This document shows positions 24,422 to 32,611 of a stretch of 64,000 bases of DNA, piece after piece. Origin of the DNA: JAKVAV01 sp047632755 (GTDB lineage Bacteria > Bacteroidota > Bacteroidia > Flavobacteriales_D > Cryomorphaceae); the NCBI GenBank assembly GCA_047632755.1, contig JBLIDT010000004.1:1-64000 (forward strand), in the 5' to 3' direction. The notes under the pieces were generated by a model, which saw nothing but the letters and a program-made list of their open reading frames with translations, had not been told where the DNA came from and ran no database searches. Numbering within the stretch: position 1 is the stretch's first letter; each line of letters starts with the position of its first letter. A program made the position numbers and the translations under genes.

Positions 24422-25651
24422 TTAGTTCATCCGCTTTCTCATCAACAAATATCCAAAGGCAACGATTGCGAGAACCGCACCAGAGCCAAAGGCAAAAGGA
24501 AAGCCAGAGGGGTTATTGGAATAGATTTCTGCCGAAAAGAGGGCGCCCAAAAGTATTCCTACTTCTAAAGCGATGAACATGGTGGCAATGGCCTTTCCTC
24601 TTTTTTCGGGATTTGCGAGGTCTACTGTCCAGGCAAAAAGAGTGGGGGAGTTAATGCCCGTGGCAATGCCAAAAAAGAGGGCGCCAATGAAGAATACCAA
24701 TTGGTTAGTCGTAAAAGCCAACGTCGTCATAGTGATCGTAAGAGCCAGTGTTCCTCCTAAAAGAAGATTCACCCTTCCATATTTGTCAGAGGCTTTGCCT
24801 GCAAATAGTCTAGTTATAACAGAGGAAACGAGCATAACCGTGAAGAATAGCCCGCGATTTTTCACCTCAAGGAAATCGCTGAAGTCAGGAATGATCGTTA
24901 ACGCTAGGCCAAAGGAATAGGTGGTCAATAACATGACAAACGATGAAGGGAAAACAGCTTTATCAATTACTTCGTCACGTTTGATGATGAGCATCTTTGC
25001 GCTAAATTTTTTTGTGGTGGGCACACTTTCCTTCATGAAAACTACGCATGCGGCACTCAAGAAACCGAGAAGTGACGAAACGGTAAACATGGCGTCCAAG
25101 CTAAAATTCAAAGCGATGGCGCTGCCGACAGCAGGGCCAGCAGCCATACCTACGCTTCCCGCCATGCCAAGCATACCTAAGGCCTCTCCTCTGTTTTTGT
25201 CTCCAACTATATCTGCCAGGTAGGCTGTTGTTCCCGTTGGTTTGAACCCAGTGCTCAAGCCATGGATCAACCGGAGTACAAAAAAGGCAACGAGACCCGA
25301 AATTAAAGGGTAGATCGCTGAGCTGATTGCCGCTGCCAAAGCACCAAAAATCATAACAGGCCTTCTTCCAACTAAGTCGGCCAGCTTTCCACTAAAAGGT
25401 CTGCTCAAGGCTGCGGTGAATGCGAACAGTGATATGATTAGACCTTTGTACTCTGCCCCTCCCATTTGAGTGATGTAATTGGGCAATTCAGGAATGATCA
25501 TATTAAAGCTCCCCATAAAGAGCACTGAACTCAGGCAGAGCAAGCCGAATTCAACCGTTCGCAGATCACGAGAAATGATGGAGTCTAAATTCAAGCCGCA
25601 AAGGTCAGCTATAATATCGGATTTGGAATAATTGTGAAGTGAAGAAGACAT
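24422..25651 (-). CDS. MFS transporter (drug/metabolite exporter type)
   Basis: 409 aa with about 12 membrane segments. The MFS motif A occurs between segments 2 and 3 (GKLADLVGRRPVMIFG) and its echo between 8 and 9 (GKASDKYGRVNLLLGG). A 45-residue cytoplasmic N-terminus precedes the first segment. Overall type resembles 12-TM efflux proteins (LMrA/arabinose-efflux class), but the substrate cannot be deduced. It is divergent from the M16 peptidase pair, with a 9-bp-arm dyad in the gap (25661-25694). Confidence 0.85.
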   Translation of the reverse strand: MSSSLHNYSKSDIIADLCGLNLDSIISRDLRTVEFGLLCLSSVLFMGSFNMIIPELPNYITQMGGAEYKGLIISLFAFTAALSRPFSGKLADLVGRRPVMIFGALAAAISSAIYPLISGLVAFFVLRLIHGLSTGFKPTGTTAYLADIVGDKNRGEALGMLGMAGSVGMAAGPAVGSAIALNFSLDAMFTVSSLLGFLSAACVVFMKESVPTTKKFSAKMLIIKRDEVIDKAVFPSSFVMLLTTYSFGLALTIIPDFSDFLEVKNRGLFFTVMLVSSVITRLFAGKASDKYGRVNLLLGGTLALTITMTTLAFTTNQLVFFIGALFFGIATGINSPTLFAWTVDLANPEKRGKAIATMFIALEVGILLGALFSAEIYSNNPSGFPFAFGSGAVLAIVAFGYLLMRKRMN

Positions 25652-25660
25652 GAATTAAAC

Positions 25661-25694
25661 GATTATTCTTTTATTGACTAACGGTAGAATAATC
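25661..25694. promoter_or_regulatory. Dyad GATTATTCT-N16-AGAATAATC between the MFS gene and the M16 pair
   Basis: Perfect 9-bp inverted repeat with a 16-bp spacer, 10 bp upstream of the MFS ATG and about 70 bp upstream of the M16 ATG. The size and position suit an operator for a dimeric regulator. A weak plus-strand promoter-like pair (TTG at 25711, TACCTTTA at 25729-25736) lies downstream of it. Confidence 0.4.
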
Positions 25695-25766
25695 CTGCGG
25701 ACGGTAACCCTTGACTGCGATCATATTCTACCTTTACCATATGTTCATTTTAACAAAAAACCGAAA

Positions 25767-27155
25767 ATGAAAATCCCAAAAAACAGCATTCTTACTGCCC
25801 TCCTTATTGGTGCAGGATTGCTTTCTCTCTCGAAAGTATCCGCCCAAAACGAGATGCCCGAAAACTTTTATTTTGACAAACTCGAAAACGGTCTTCAGCT
25901 ACTTGTCATTGAAGATCCAAGTGTTCCACTTGTCACTATTGAAATAGCAGTTCACAACGGAGCCTACACTGAAAGTCCTGAATTCGATGGACTATCTCAC
26001 TTGTATGAGCACATGTTTTTCAAAGCGAACAAGAATATCCCCTCTCAGGAGAAGTTTTTGGAGCGTGTGAATGAGCTGGGAATTTCCTTTAATGGGACTA
26101 CAAGCGATGAGCGAGTGAACTACTACTGCACACTAAGCAGCACAAAGCTCAATGAAGGTCTTGAGTTTATGAACAACGCTATTCGCTATCCACTCTTCTT
26201 GGAAGAGGAGATGAAAAAGGAAAACCCTGTTGTGGATGGAGAGTTTCAAAGAGCTGAGTCTAATCCTGTCTTTTTCTTGATGAATGATATCAATAAGGAG
26301 ATGTGGGGTGAGAACTATAGCCGTAAAAACACCATTGGTGATCACGACATCATCTTGACTGCCACACCTGAAAAAATGCGAATCATTCAAGAAAAATACT
26401 ATTACCCAAACAATACAATTCTTGTCGTGGCAGGAGCGGTGAATAGAGAGGAGGTAAAGAAAATTGTAATGAGTCAATTTGGTGACTGGAAGCCTAGTGA
26501 TTTTGATATTTTCGAAAAGTATCCTATTCCAGATTTTGAGCCATTGACAGAATCAAAAACCGTGGTTACGGTGAGCGAGAACGCTCAAGTTCCGATTATG
26601 ATGATTCAACAATTCGGACCTAAAGCAATGGATGACATGGAGGCAACTTATGCGGCTGATGTGTTTCATACCATTCTTTCTCTTCCTTCAAGCAGATTTC
26701 AGAAGAATCTAGTAGAAACAGGCTTGGCCTACCAAGTCGGTAGTTCATACCAGACGCTAAAACAAGTGGGTCCGATCACAACTTTCTTGGTTCCGAATCC
26801 TGCACAAATGACCGAGGCAATAGCTGCACTTGAGGCAGAGATTGCATTATGGGATACCGAAGATTATTTCACCGACGAGCAAATAGCTGCGGCAAAAAAT
26901 CAATTGCTGATTCAAGATGTATATAGTCGTGAAAGCACTTCTTCTTTTGTTCATTCCATTACTTTTTGGTGGGCATCTGCTACTATTGATTATTACCTAG
27001 GGTACATCGATAACTTGCAGGAAGTGACCCGTGACGATATGAAGAACTACGTAAAAAAATACGTGCACGGAAATCCTAACATAACGGGAATACTCGTTTC
27101 GCCCGCTATGAAAGAGTCGATGGATATCGATAACATCAAACCCATTTCAATGTAA
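25767..27155 (+). CDS. M16 family zinc peptidase, catalytic subunit
   Basis: 462 aa with a signal peptide (MKIPKNSILTALLIGAGLLSLSKVSAQ). The inverted zinc motif HLYEH (HxxEH, residues 78-82) and the downstream acidic segment ENPVVDGEFQRAE (third ligand region) mark an active M16 half. The C-terminal M16 domain contains QVGSSYQTLKQVGP but lacks the Arg of the R/Y substrate pair. An open frame extends 31 codons upstream, but the ATG at 25767 gives the signal peptide. The partner gene follows within 24 bp. Periplasmic peptidase; substrate unknown. Confidence 0.9.
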   Translation: MKIPKNSILTALLIGAGLLSLSKVSAQNEMPENFYFDKLENGLQLLVIEDPSVPLVTIEIAVHNGAYTESPEFDGLSHLYEHMFFKANKNIPSQEKFLERVNELGISFNGTTSDERVNYYCTLSSTKLNEGLEFMNNAIRYPLFLEEEMKKENPVVDGEFQRAESNPVFFLMNDINKEMWGENYSRKNTIGDHDIILTATPEKMRIIQEKYYYPNNTILVVAGAVNREEVKKIVMSQFGDWKPSDFDIFEKYPIPDFEPLTESKTVVTVSENAQVPIMMIQQFGPKAMDDMEATYAADVFHTILSLPSSRFQKNLVETGLAYQVGSSYQTLKQVGPITTFLVPNPAQMTEAIAALEAEIALWDTEDYFTDEQIAAAKNQLLIQDVYSRESTSSFVHSITFWWASATIDYYLGYIDNLQEVTRDDMKNYVKKYVHGNPNITGILVSPAMKESMDIDNIKPISM

Positions 27156-27178
27156 TAACTATGATAAAGACTAATAAT

Positions 27179-28501
27179 ATGTTCAAGAAGACAGTATTTG
27201 TAATGTTAGCCATGGTTCTATCATGGTCGGGCTTCAGTCAAACTGTTCCAAAAACCGAAGAGATTGATGTCGATGGTATAAAAGTGATTGCGCGAGAATC
27301 TGTAAAAGGAACCGTGAGTACCAGAATGTTTATCAAAGGGGGAGTGAATAATTATACTTTCGAAAATCAAGGAGTAGAAGAGCTGATGCTTTCACTTATA
27401 TCTGAGGGTGGGCCTGCTGATATGACCAAGGAAGAATATCAAACGCAAATGGAGGCAATCGGAGCTAGCATTTCTTCTAGCACGGGATACGATTACAGCA
27501 ACATATCACTCAATTGTATCAAGCAGTATTTTGGATCTGCATGGGAAATTTATTCTTCCGCTATTCTGAATCCAGCCTTTCGGCAGGAGGATTTTGACAT
27601 AGTTAAAAATCAATTGATCACCGCGGCAAAACAGCAAAAGACGAGTCCTGATGCTCACTTGATGGATATGGCGATGGCCAGCACATGGGAAGGAACGGAC
27701 TATGCTAAAAAGCCTTCTGGCACCGTGGAATCTCTTGAGTCAGTGAGTCTTGATTTGGTTAGGAAATACCACAAAAATGTCATGCGCAAAGACCGAGTAT
27801 TCTTGGTTTTCGTGGGGGACTTATCTGCTGGAAAAGTAGAGAGTATGGTGAGACCTTCATTGAGTAGTATGACCGAAGGAGGCACCTCTAACTGGTTCGT
27901 AGCGGAAGACCGAGTTAAAAAAGGTCTAGCTGTTGAAGATAGAAATATCGAGACGAATTATATTACGGGGATGTTTAGCGCTCCTAAAAAAGGAACTGAA
28001 GAGTCCATACACAATGCTCTTGCCATGAGAATTTTGGGTATGAGATTCTTCGAAGAACTCAGAACCAAGCGAAGTCTTTCGTATGCCCCTTCGGCTCGAG
28101 CGACTGGATATATCGCTCGTCCGATGAACCAAATCTATATTTCTACTACTGACCCCGAGCAAAGCTTAGAGGTTATGATGGATCTCGTTAATGCTGTGAA
28201 AACAGAAGGCTACGAGGAGAAGGAATTAGAAGGCACGAAGCAGTCTTTTCTTACCAACTATTTTATGGGTCAAGAAACGAACTCTTCCATTAGTATGTCT
28301 CTTGGTGTGAATGAAATTCAAGACTCTTGGAAAAATATGGATGACTTTACTAAGAGAGTATTAGTAACATCACTTGAAGACATCAATGCCGTAATGGTGA
28401 ACTACGGTGAGGAGATTCACTGGTCTTACTTGGGTAAAGAAGAAATGGTAAAACCAAAATTCTTCAAGCAGCCAGTAAAAGCGAAGAAGGTTAAGAAGTA
28501 A
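27179..28501 (+). CDS. M16 family peptidase-like, non-catalytic partner subunit
   Basis: 440 aa with a signal peptide (MFKKTVFVMLAMVLSWSGFSQ); an ATG six codons earlier (27161) is an alternative start. At the position of the HxxEH motif it reads GVEELMLSLI, so zinc ligands are missing. It keeps ELRTKRSLSYAPSAR, the R...Y pair that in heterodimeric M16B enzymes completes the active site of the partner. Together with the preceding HxxEH protein this looks like a two-subunit M16B protease. A terminator follows at 28521-28551. Confidence 0.88.
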   Translation: MFKKTVFVMLAMVLSWSGFSQTVPKTEEIDVDGIKVIARESVKGTVSTRMFIKGGVNNYTFENQGVEELMLSLISEGGPADMTKEEYQTQMEAIGASISSSTGYDYSNISLNCIKQYFGSAWEIYSSAILNPAFRQEDFDIVKNQLITAAKQQKTSPDAHLMDMAMASTWEGTDYAKKPSGTVESLESVSLDLVRKYHKNVMRKDRVFLVFVGDLSAGKVESMVRPSLSSMTEGGTSNWFVAEDRVKKGLAVEDRNIETNYITGMFSAPKKGTEESIHNALAMRILGMRFFEELRTKRSLSYAPSARATGYIARPMNQIYISTTDPEQSLEVMMDLVNAVKTEGYEEKELEGTKQSFLTNYFMGQETNSSISMSLGVNEIQDSWKNMDDFTKRVLVTSLEDINAVMVNYGEEIHWSYLGKEEMVKPKFFKQPVKAKKVKK

Positions 28502-28520
28502 TCTTTCATCAATCTGATAG

Positions 28521-28551
28521 TAAACGCCTCCAGTTTTGGGGGCGTTTTTTA
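28521..28551 (+). terminator. Intrinsic terminator after the M16 pair
   Basis: 10-bp stem AAACGCCTCC / GGGGGCGTTT (one G-U) with an AGTTTT loop, then T residues to 28550. It runs up to the stop of the convergent gene at 28549. Confidence 0.88.
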
Positions 28552-29712
28552 TTTCAACCCTTTCAGAATTGACGCTGTGTAAGGAAAGCTAGCCGCCGAA
28601 TAAGTCGGAAGAGCTGCTATATCCAGGGCCAATTCTTTGGCCCTTTCTTCTTCTCCACCTCTCCAGAGAAGCATTGTTTTTATGTCTTCCTCTTCACTAT
28701 TTTCTTCAGAGAGTTCTTTGGAAAACCAATCCGCTGCGTTTTTCAGAATCTGTTCGTCATTGGAATAGTGGAGAAGCACCTGAGCCATCTCATACAATGT
28801 CAGGGAAGATGACGGGTTTCTCATATTGATTTCATCGCCGAGTTTTAGGTAGGAATCCCAATTGCCCATGAGTTGGTAGAAGTACGATTTGTATTTGCTT
28901 GTGTAATCAAATTCATCTTGCCCAAAGGCAAGTTCTGCTTTCGCAATCACTGATTCAAACGTCGTGGAACTCCTATTCTTGGCTGCCGCCTTCATTGAAC
29001 TAAAAAAGTACCTGTCCAGTTTGTCAAAGACTTCACTTTTCCCAAAACGAGAAATAAGCATGTCCCGCTGGGTAATAATTCGATTCATCGCGTTAGAACT
29101 TAAATCGAAACGCAGAGCCACCGCCCACACGACTTCATCTTGAAGATTGGGATTCATTTGGAAGAAAAGACTCAAAACGTCATCACTTGGTGGCGATGAG
29201 GCTGATTGATTAAAAGACCTTTTAAAGAACTCGGGGTACTCTAGATCAAAGATGAGTGGGAACTTTGCATAAGGCAAAGTGTCGAACGGAAGTTCGAGGC
29301 TTTGAATTTCATTTAGTTCTCTCGGTAACCTATTCGTTCGATGAAGCAATTGTCCTTCCCCACTCAATATTAGGATGGCGGGAAGCTTGTTGATCCTGTG
29401 CTTCATTGAGATGATTTTGCCAAAATCACTTTCTGTATCAATACTTACAAGTGGTGAAATAAGAATGGAGTCGAGCTTATCTAAGTACCGTGGATCTTTT
29501 GCTAAAAGGCATTGACCACATCTATTATTGCTCAGAATAATTAGCCCAATTTCGTTTTTCTGAATGGATGATAAAAAGTTCAGGTAAGCAGGGAGAGAAT
29601 CAATTGAATCCTGTGCTTTTATTGAAATAGCAGAACAAAAAAAGAGTGCCAATACCAGCACCCATTGCGCGAAGAATGTCCCAATAAAGTGAACAAGAAG
29701 GCGGGTGAACAC
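28549..29712 (-). CDS. Exported thioredoxin-fold protein with CGQC motif
   Basis: About 387 aa. The N-terminus is hydrophobic (FIGTFFAQWVLVLALFFCSAISIKAQ), acting as a signal peptide. A thioredoxin-like domain follows with IGLIILSNNRCGQCLLAKDPRYLDKL, where CGQC is the redox pair, and a cis-Pro segment (INKLPAILILSGEGQLL). The remaining roughly 220 residues are helical, probably TPR-like. No ATG is available near the N-terminus: GTG at 29712 is chosen, TTG at 29757 is the outer limit. Likely periplasmic disulfide or sensing function, substrate unknown. Convergent with the M16 pair. Confidence 0.72.
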   Translation of the reverse strand: MFTRLLVHFIGTFFAQWVLVLALFFCSAISIKAQDSIDSLPAYLNFLSSIQKNEIGLIILSNNRCGQCLLAKDPRYLDKLDSILISPLVSIDTESDFGKIISMKHRINKLPAILILSGEGQLLHRTNRLPRELNEIQSLELPFDTLPYAKFPLIFDLEYPEFFKRSFNQSASSPPSDDVLSLFFQMNPNLQDEVVWAVALRFDLSSNAMNRIITQRDMLISRFGKSEVFDKLDRYFFSSMKAAAKNRSSTTFESVIAKAELAFGQDEFDYTSKYKSYFYQLMGNWDSYLKLGDEINMRNPSSSLTLYEMAQVLLHYSNDEQILKNAADWFSKELSEENSEEEDIKTMLLWRGGEEERAKELALDIAALPTYSAASFPYTASILKGLK

Positions 29713-30322
29713 AATCAAGATCGGACTTAAATATTTCTGTAGTGTTAATGGTATCAAATTCTAGCGCTTTAAAAACGAAGCAGATTCACTAAATATATGT
29801 CGAGTCCCCAAATATTTAGTCACTCATCTTTGGCGTGTGAATTTTGCCAATCCAATCATAGATCTCTTTTCGCATCACTTTCTGAGAGCGAGCGGAAATA
29901 TTGATGCTGGAAAGAGTTACGCGCAATATAAGAAGGGCAAAGTTCTTTTCATGAAGGTACTCGTCCACTCGGTGTTTTTTGTGTAAACCGAGGAAGAATT
30001 TATGAGTACCGATTAGGGATGGATTCCTCGGGTTTTGTAGAGCTGTCTTCAATCGCAAGCGCACAGGAGGAAGCTGTTCGAAATGAACCACCTACGTTTC
30101 CTGAGTTCTTCCAAGATCCAAAATTTACAACGAGGTTTTTCCATTTGTTAGGAATATTCCTTGGGTACGCTAATTATCTAGCTATTTCTCTCATCACTTG
30201 ACTTCTCGACTAAAAAATAGTATGTTATTGATATTGCATTAAATATGATAAAAATGTAAATATATTTTAGAGATAAGATCATATAAAAATAATAAAAACA
30301 TGATTATAGGATTAAGAATACA
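29713..30322. other. Gene-poor interval, AT-rich in its right part
   Basis: No convincing gene. A minus-strand frame at 29816-30091 (91 codons, GTG start, ending EIYDWIGKIHTPKMSD) and an opposing plus-strand frame (30019-30201) are both open, but neither has recognisable homology or a promoter; a decayed gene fragment is possible. Near the left end is a 9-bp dyad, ACTAAATAT (29788-29796) / ATATTTAGT (29812-29820). From about 30200 the sequence becomes conspicuously AT-rich up to the GIY-YIG gene. Confidence 0.5.
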
Positions 30323-30330
30323 TATATTTG
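30323..30330 (+). promoter_or_regulatory. -7 element of the GIY-YIG gene (TATATTTG)
   Basis: Perfect TAnnTTTG match whose last base is 19 nt before the ATG at 30349. It overlaps an in-frame TTG at 30328, which argues against starting the protein there. No clear -33 TTG in the AT-rich sequence upstream. Confidence 0.55.
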
Positions 30331-30348
30331 ATTCCAAATACAATCGAT

Positions 30349-30852
30349 ATGAATTCAGCCGTTAACCGAAAGTTTTGGAGCTCCCATCTAAGTCATGCTT
30401 CAGTTAGACTAAAAAAATATTCGGGGTTTTTCCCAGAATTTTCTTTGCCCTCTACCAATCAATCAAATCAACCACACTATTCCATGGTTTCTCTTCACTT
30501 ACCTTCTGAATTTACTTGGGAAAGTATTCAGGCCTTAGCTCCAAAATCAAAAGGTGTTTACATTCTATATGATCAGGAAAAAACACCAATATTTTACGGG
30601 AAAGCTGAAAGGCGTAACCTCAAAGTGAAAGTTGCCTTACACCTCGAATCGTCCAATGCTTCTATGAAAAAAGCAAAATATTTTTCATTTGAGGTGACCA
30701 CAAGACCTTCGAGACGTTTGGAACAATTTTTAAAAACACATAAAGCAGTTTATGGTTCGCTCCCTGAATGCAATGATTTGCTTGAGAATAACGCGAAACA
30801 GGTCTTCAGGGGAGTTTCAAGTGACAGAAGTTTAGTCTATGCTGCTTCCTAA
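30349..30852 (+). CDS. Orphan GIY-YIG-like domain protein
   Basis: 167 aa. After a roughly 60-residue Ser/Asn-rich N-terminus, the segment GVYILYDQEKTPIFYGKAE (69-87) matches the GIY-YIG core (GVY...FYG). It is followed by RRNLKVKVALHLES, where the family usually has its catalytic Arg and this protein has Lys94. RRLEQFLKTHKAVYGSLPECND supplies the distal Glu125, the expected metal ligand. So the fold is credible, but nuclease activity is uncertain. Start chosen at ATG 30349, downstream of a perfect -7 box. It is isolated in an AT-rich, gene-poor stretch with no partner genes. Role unknown (repair, homing or accessory nuclease). Confidence 0.6.
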   Translation: MNSAVNRKFWSSHLSHASVRLKKYSGFFPEFSLPSTNQSNQPHYSMVSLHLPSEFTWESIQALAPKSKGVYILYDQEKTPIFYGKAERRNLKVKVALHLESSNASMKKAKYFSFEVTTRPSRRLEQFLKTHKAVYGSLPECNDLLENNAKQVFRGVSSDRSLVYAAS

Positions 30853-31034
30853 AACCGATCAAACATTTTCAAATATTTAGCCCTTTTTTGATCTGTGAGG
30901 TCACTATTCTTGCGATTAGCTTCATTCTCTAAAAGCACTTTGTTCGACTTTCACTAAGTAGCTTAAGCAGGAGATGCAAAGGAAGAAGGGATTTACGTTT
31001 TTATATCCAATCGAGTCTAACTCAAACCAAAATA

Positions 31035-31064
31035 CAAAGCCCGATCATTTGTGATCGGGCTTTG
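31035..31064 (-). terminator. Hairpin terminator after lpdA
   Basis: 13-bp perfect stem CAAAGCCCGATCA / TGATCGGGCTTTG with a TTTG loop, 25 bp past the lpdA stop. On the minus strand it is followed by TATTTTGG. The rest of the 30853-31088 gap shows no gene. Confidence 0.75.
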
Positions 31065-31088
31065 TTCCTTAGAGATAAATATGATTAA

Positions 31089-32477
31089 TTACAAGTGAAT
31101 CACTTCGTCGTAAGCTGCTGCCGCTGCTTCCATAATGGCTTCACTCATTGTTGGGTGAGGGTGAATCGTTTTGATGATTTCGTGACCTGTCGTTTCTAAT
31201 TTTCGGATGGATACAAGCTCAGCAACCATTTCAGTGACATTGGCTCCGATCATATGTCCACCGAGTAATTCTCCGTATTTGGCATCGAAAATAAGCTTCA
31301 CAAATCCATCGCTATGTCCAGCAGCTTTTGCTTTTCCAGAGGCCGAGAATGGGAATTTACCCACTTTGATTTCGTGACCCGCTTCTTTGGCGGCAGCCTC
31401 AGTCATCCCTACGCTGGCCACTTCGGGCGAGCAGTAAGTACAGCCAGGAATGTTGTTGTAGTCAATTGGCTGTACATTTGCACCTTTGATTTTCTCTACA
31501 CAAAGAATTCCTTCCGCACTGGCAACGTGAGCTAGCGCAGGGCCAGGAACGCAATCTCCGATGGCGTAATATCCTGGTATGTTTGTTTTGTAGAATTCGT
31601 CTACTTGGATGAAACCGCGATCAGTAGCGATTCCAACATCTTCCAAGCCAATGTTTTCGGTATTCGGAGTAACTCCAACGGCGCTAAGAACCACATCGCA
31701 TTCGATGATCTCTTCACCTTTCTTGGTTTTCACTTTTACTTTACAGCCAGCACCTGTTGTATCAACAGATTCAACCGCAGCGCTAGTCATTATTTTAATT
31801 CCGTTCTTCTTGAAGGTGCGCGCCAATTGCTTCGATACTTCTTCGTCTTCGCGAGGAACGATGTTGTCCAAGTACTCCACTATTGTCACTTCCGTGCCAA
31901 TGGCATTGTAGAAGTAGGCAAATTCACAGCCAATCGCTCCACTTCCCATTACAACCATTTTCTTCGGCTGCTTTGCCATGGTCATCGCTTTGCGGTATTC
32001 TATGATTTTCTTACCGTCAACCTTTACGTTGGGCAATTCCTTGGCGCGAGCACCCGTGGAGATAATGATATTGTCAGCCTCGTAAGTCGTCGTTTTGCCG
32101 TCTTTGTCGGTCACGTCGATTTTCTTTCCGGTCTTCACCTTTCCTTCGCCCATGATCACGTCGATCTTGTTCTTCTTCATGAGGAAAGTCACTCCTTTAC
32201 TCATTCCGTCAGCTACTCCTCGGCTTCTGTTGATCATTCCAGGAAAGTCAACCTTCGGCTCATTAATGGTGATTCCGTAGTCAGAGGCGTGGCTCATGTA
32301 TTCAAAAACATTGGCACTTTTCAAAAGTGCTTTTGTAGGAATGCATCCCCAGTTAAGGCATATGCCACCCAGTTCTTCGCGCTCTACTACCGCGGTTTTG
32401 AAACCGAGTTGGCTTGCACGAATGGCTGCTACATAGCCTCCGGGGCCACTACCTAAAATTATGATATCATATTTCAT
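31089..32477 (-). CDS. lpdA: Dihydrolipoyl dehydrogenase (E3)
   Basis: 462-aa FAD/NAD disulfide oxidoreductase shared by the 2-oxoacid dehydrogenase complexes. FAD motif ILGSGPGGYVAA (7-18), redox disulfide GGICLNWGCIPTK (Cys40/Cys45), NAD-binding GSGAIGCEFAYFYNAIGTEVTIVE, FAD motif GYYAIGDCVPGPALAHVA and the C-terminal catalytic HPHPTMSEA (His441/Glu446). It is alone, with its own -7 box and terminator; no other complex subunits are nearby. Confidence 0.96.
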   Translation of the reverse strand: MKYDIIILGSGPGGYVAAIRASQLGFKTAVVEREELGGICLNWGCIPTKALLKSANVFEYMSHASDYGITINEPKVDFPGMINRSRGVADGMSKGVTFLMKKNKIDVIMGEGKVKTGKKIDVTDKDGKTTTYEADNIIISTGARAKELPNVKVDGKKIIEYRKAMTMAKQPKKMVVMGSGAIGCEFAYFYNAIGTEVTIVEYLDNIVPREDEEVSKQLARTFKKNGIKIMTSAAVESVDTTGAGCKVKVKTKKGEEIIECDVVLSAVGVTPNTENIGLEDVGIATDRGFIQVDEFYKTNIPGYYAIGDCVPGPALAHVASAEGILCVEKIKGANVQPIDYNNIPGCTYCSPEVASVGMTEAAAKEAGHEIKVGKFPFSASGKAKAAGHSDGFVKLIFDAKYGELLGGHMIGANVTEMVAELVSIRKLETTGHEIIKTIHPHPTMSEAIMEAAAAAYDEVIHL

Positions 32478-32508
32478 AATGAGAAATTTTCACTGTCAAT
32501 TTAGGTGG

Positions 32509-32516
32509 CAAAAATA
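32509..32516 (-). promoter_or_regulatory. -7 element of lpdA (TATTTTTG)
   Basis: Exact TAnnTTTG on the minus strand, its last base 32 nt before the ATG. A TTG occurs 22 bp further upstream (32541-32539), a somewhat long spacing. Confidence 0.45.
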
Positions 32517-32611
32517 GAAAACAAAATGGTCAATAGTTCAATGAGAAATGATCTATGAAGAATTGAAATGGAGCAATGAAAATTTCATCAATCAATTACC
32601 TTTATCCTACC

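Noticed and set aside
29816..30091. 91-codon minus-strand frame ending in EIYDWIGKIHTPKMSD
   Set aside because: GTG start only, no -7 box, no domain recognised and opposed by another open frame; might be a decayed fragment, but I cannot support a gene.
31605..32456. 283-codon open frame on the plus strand opposite lpdA
   Set aside because: lpdA on the minus strand has every family motif; this frame is Phe/His/Ser-rich with no recognisable domain and is an antisense shadow.
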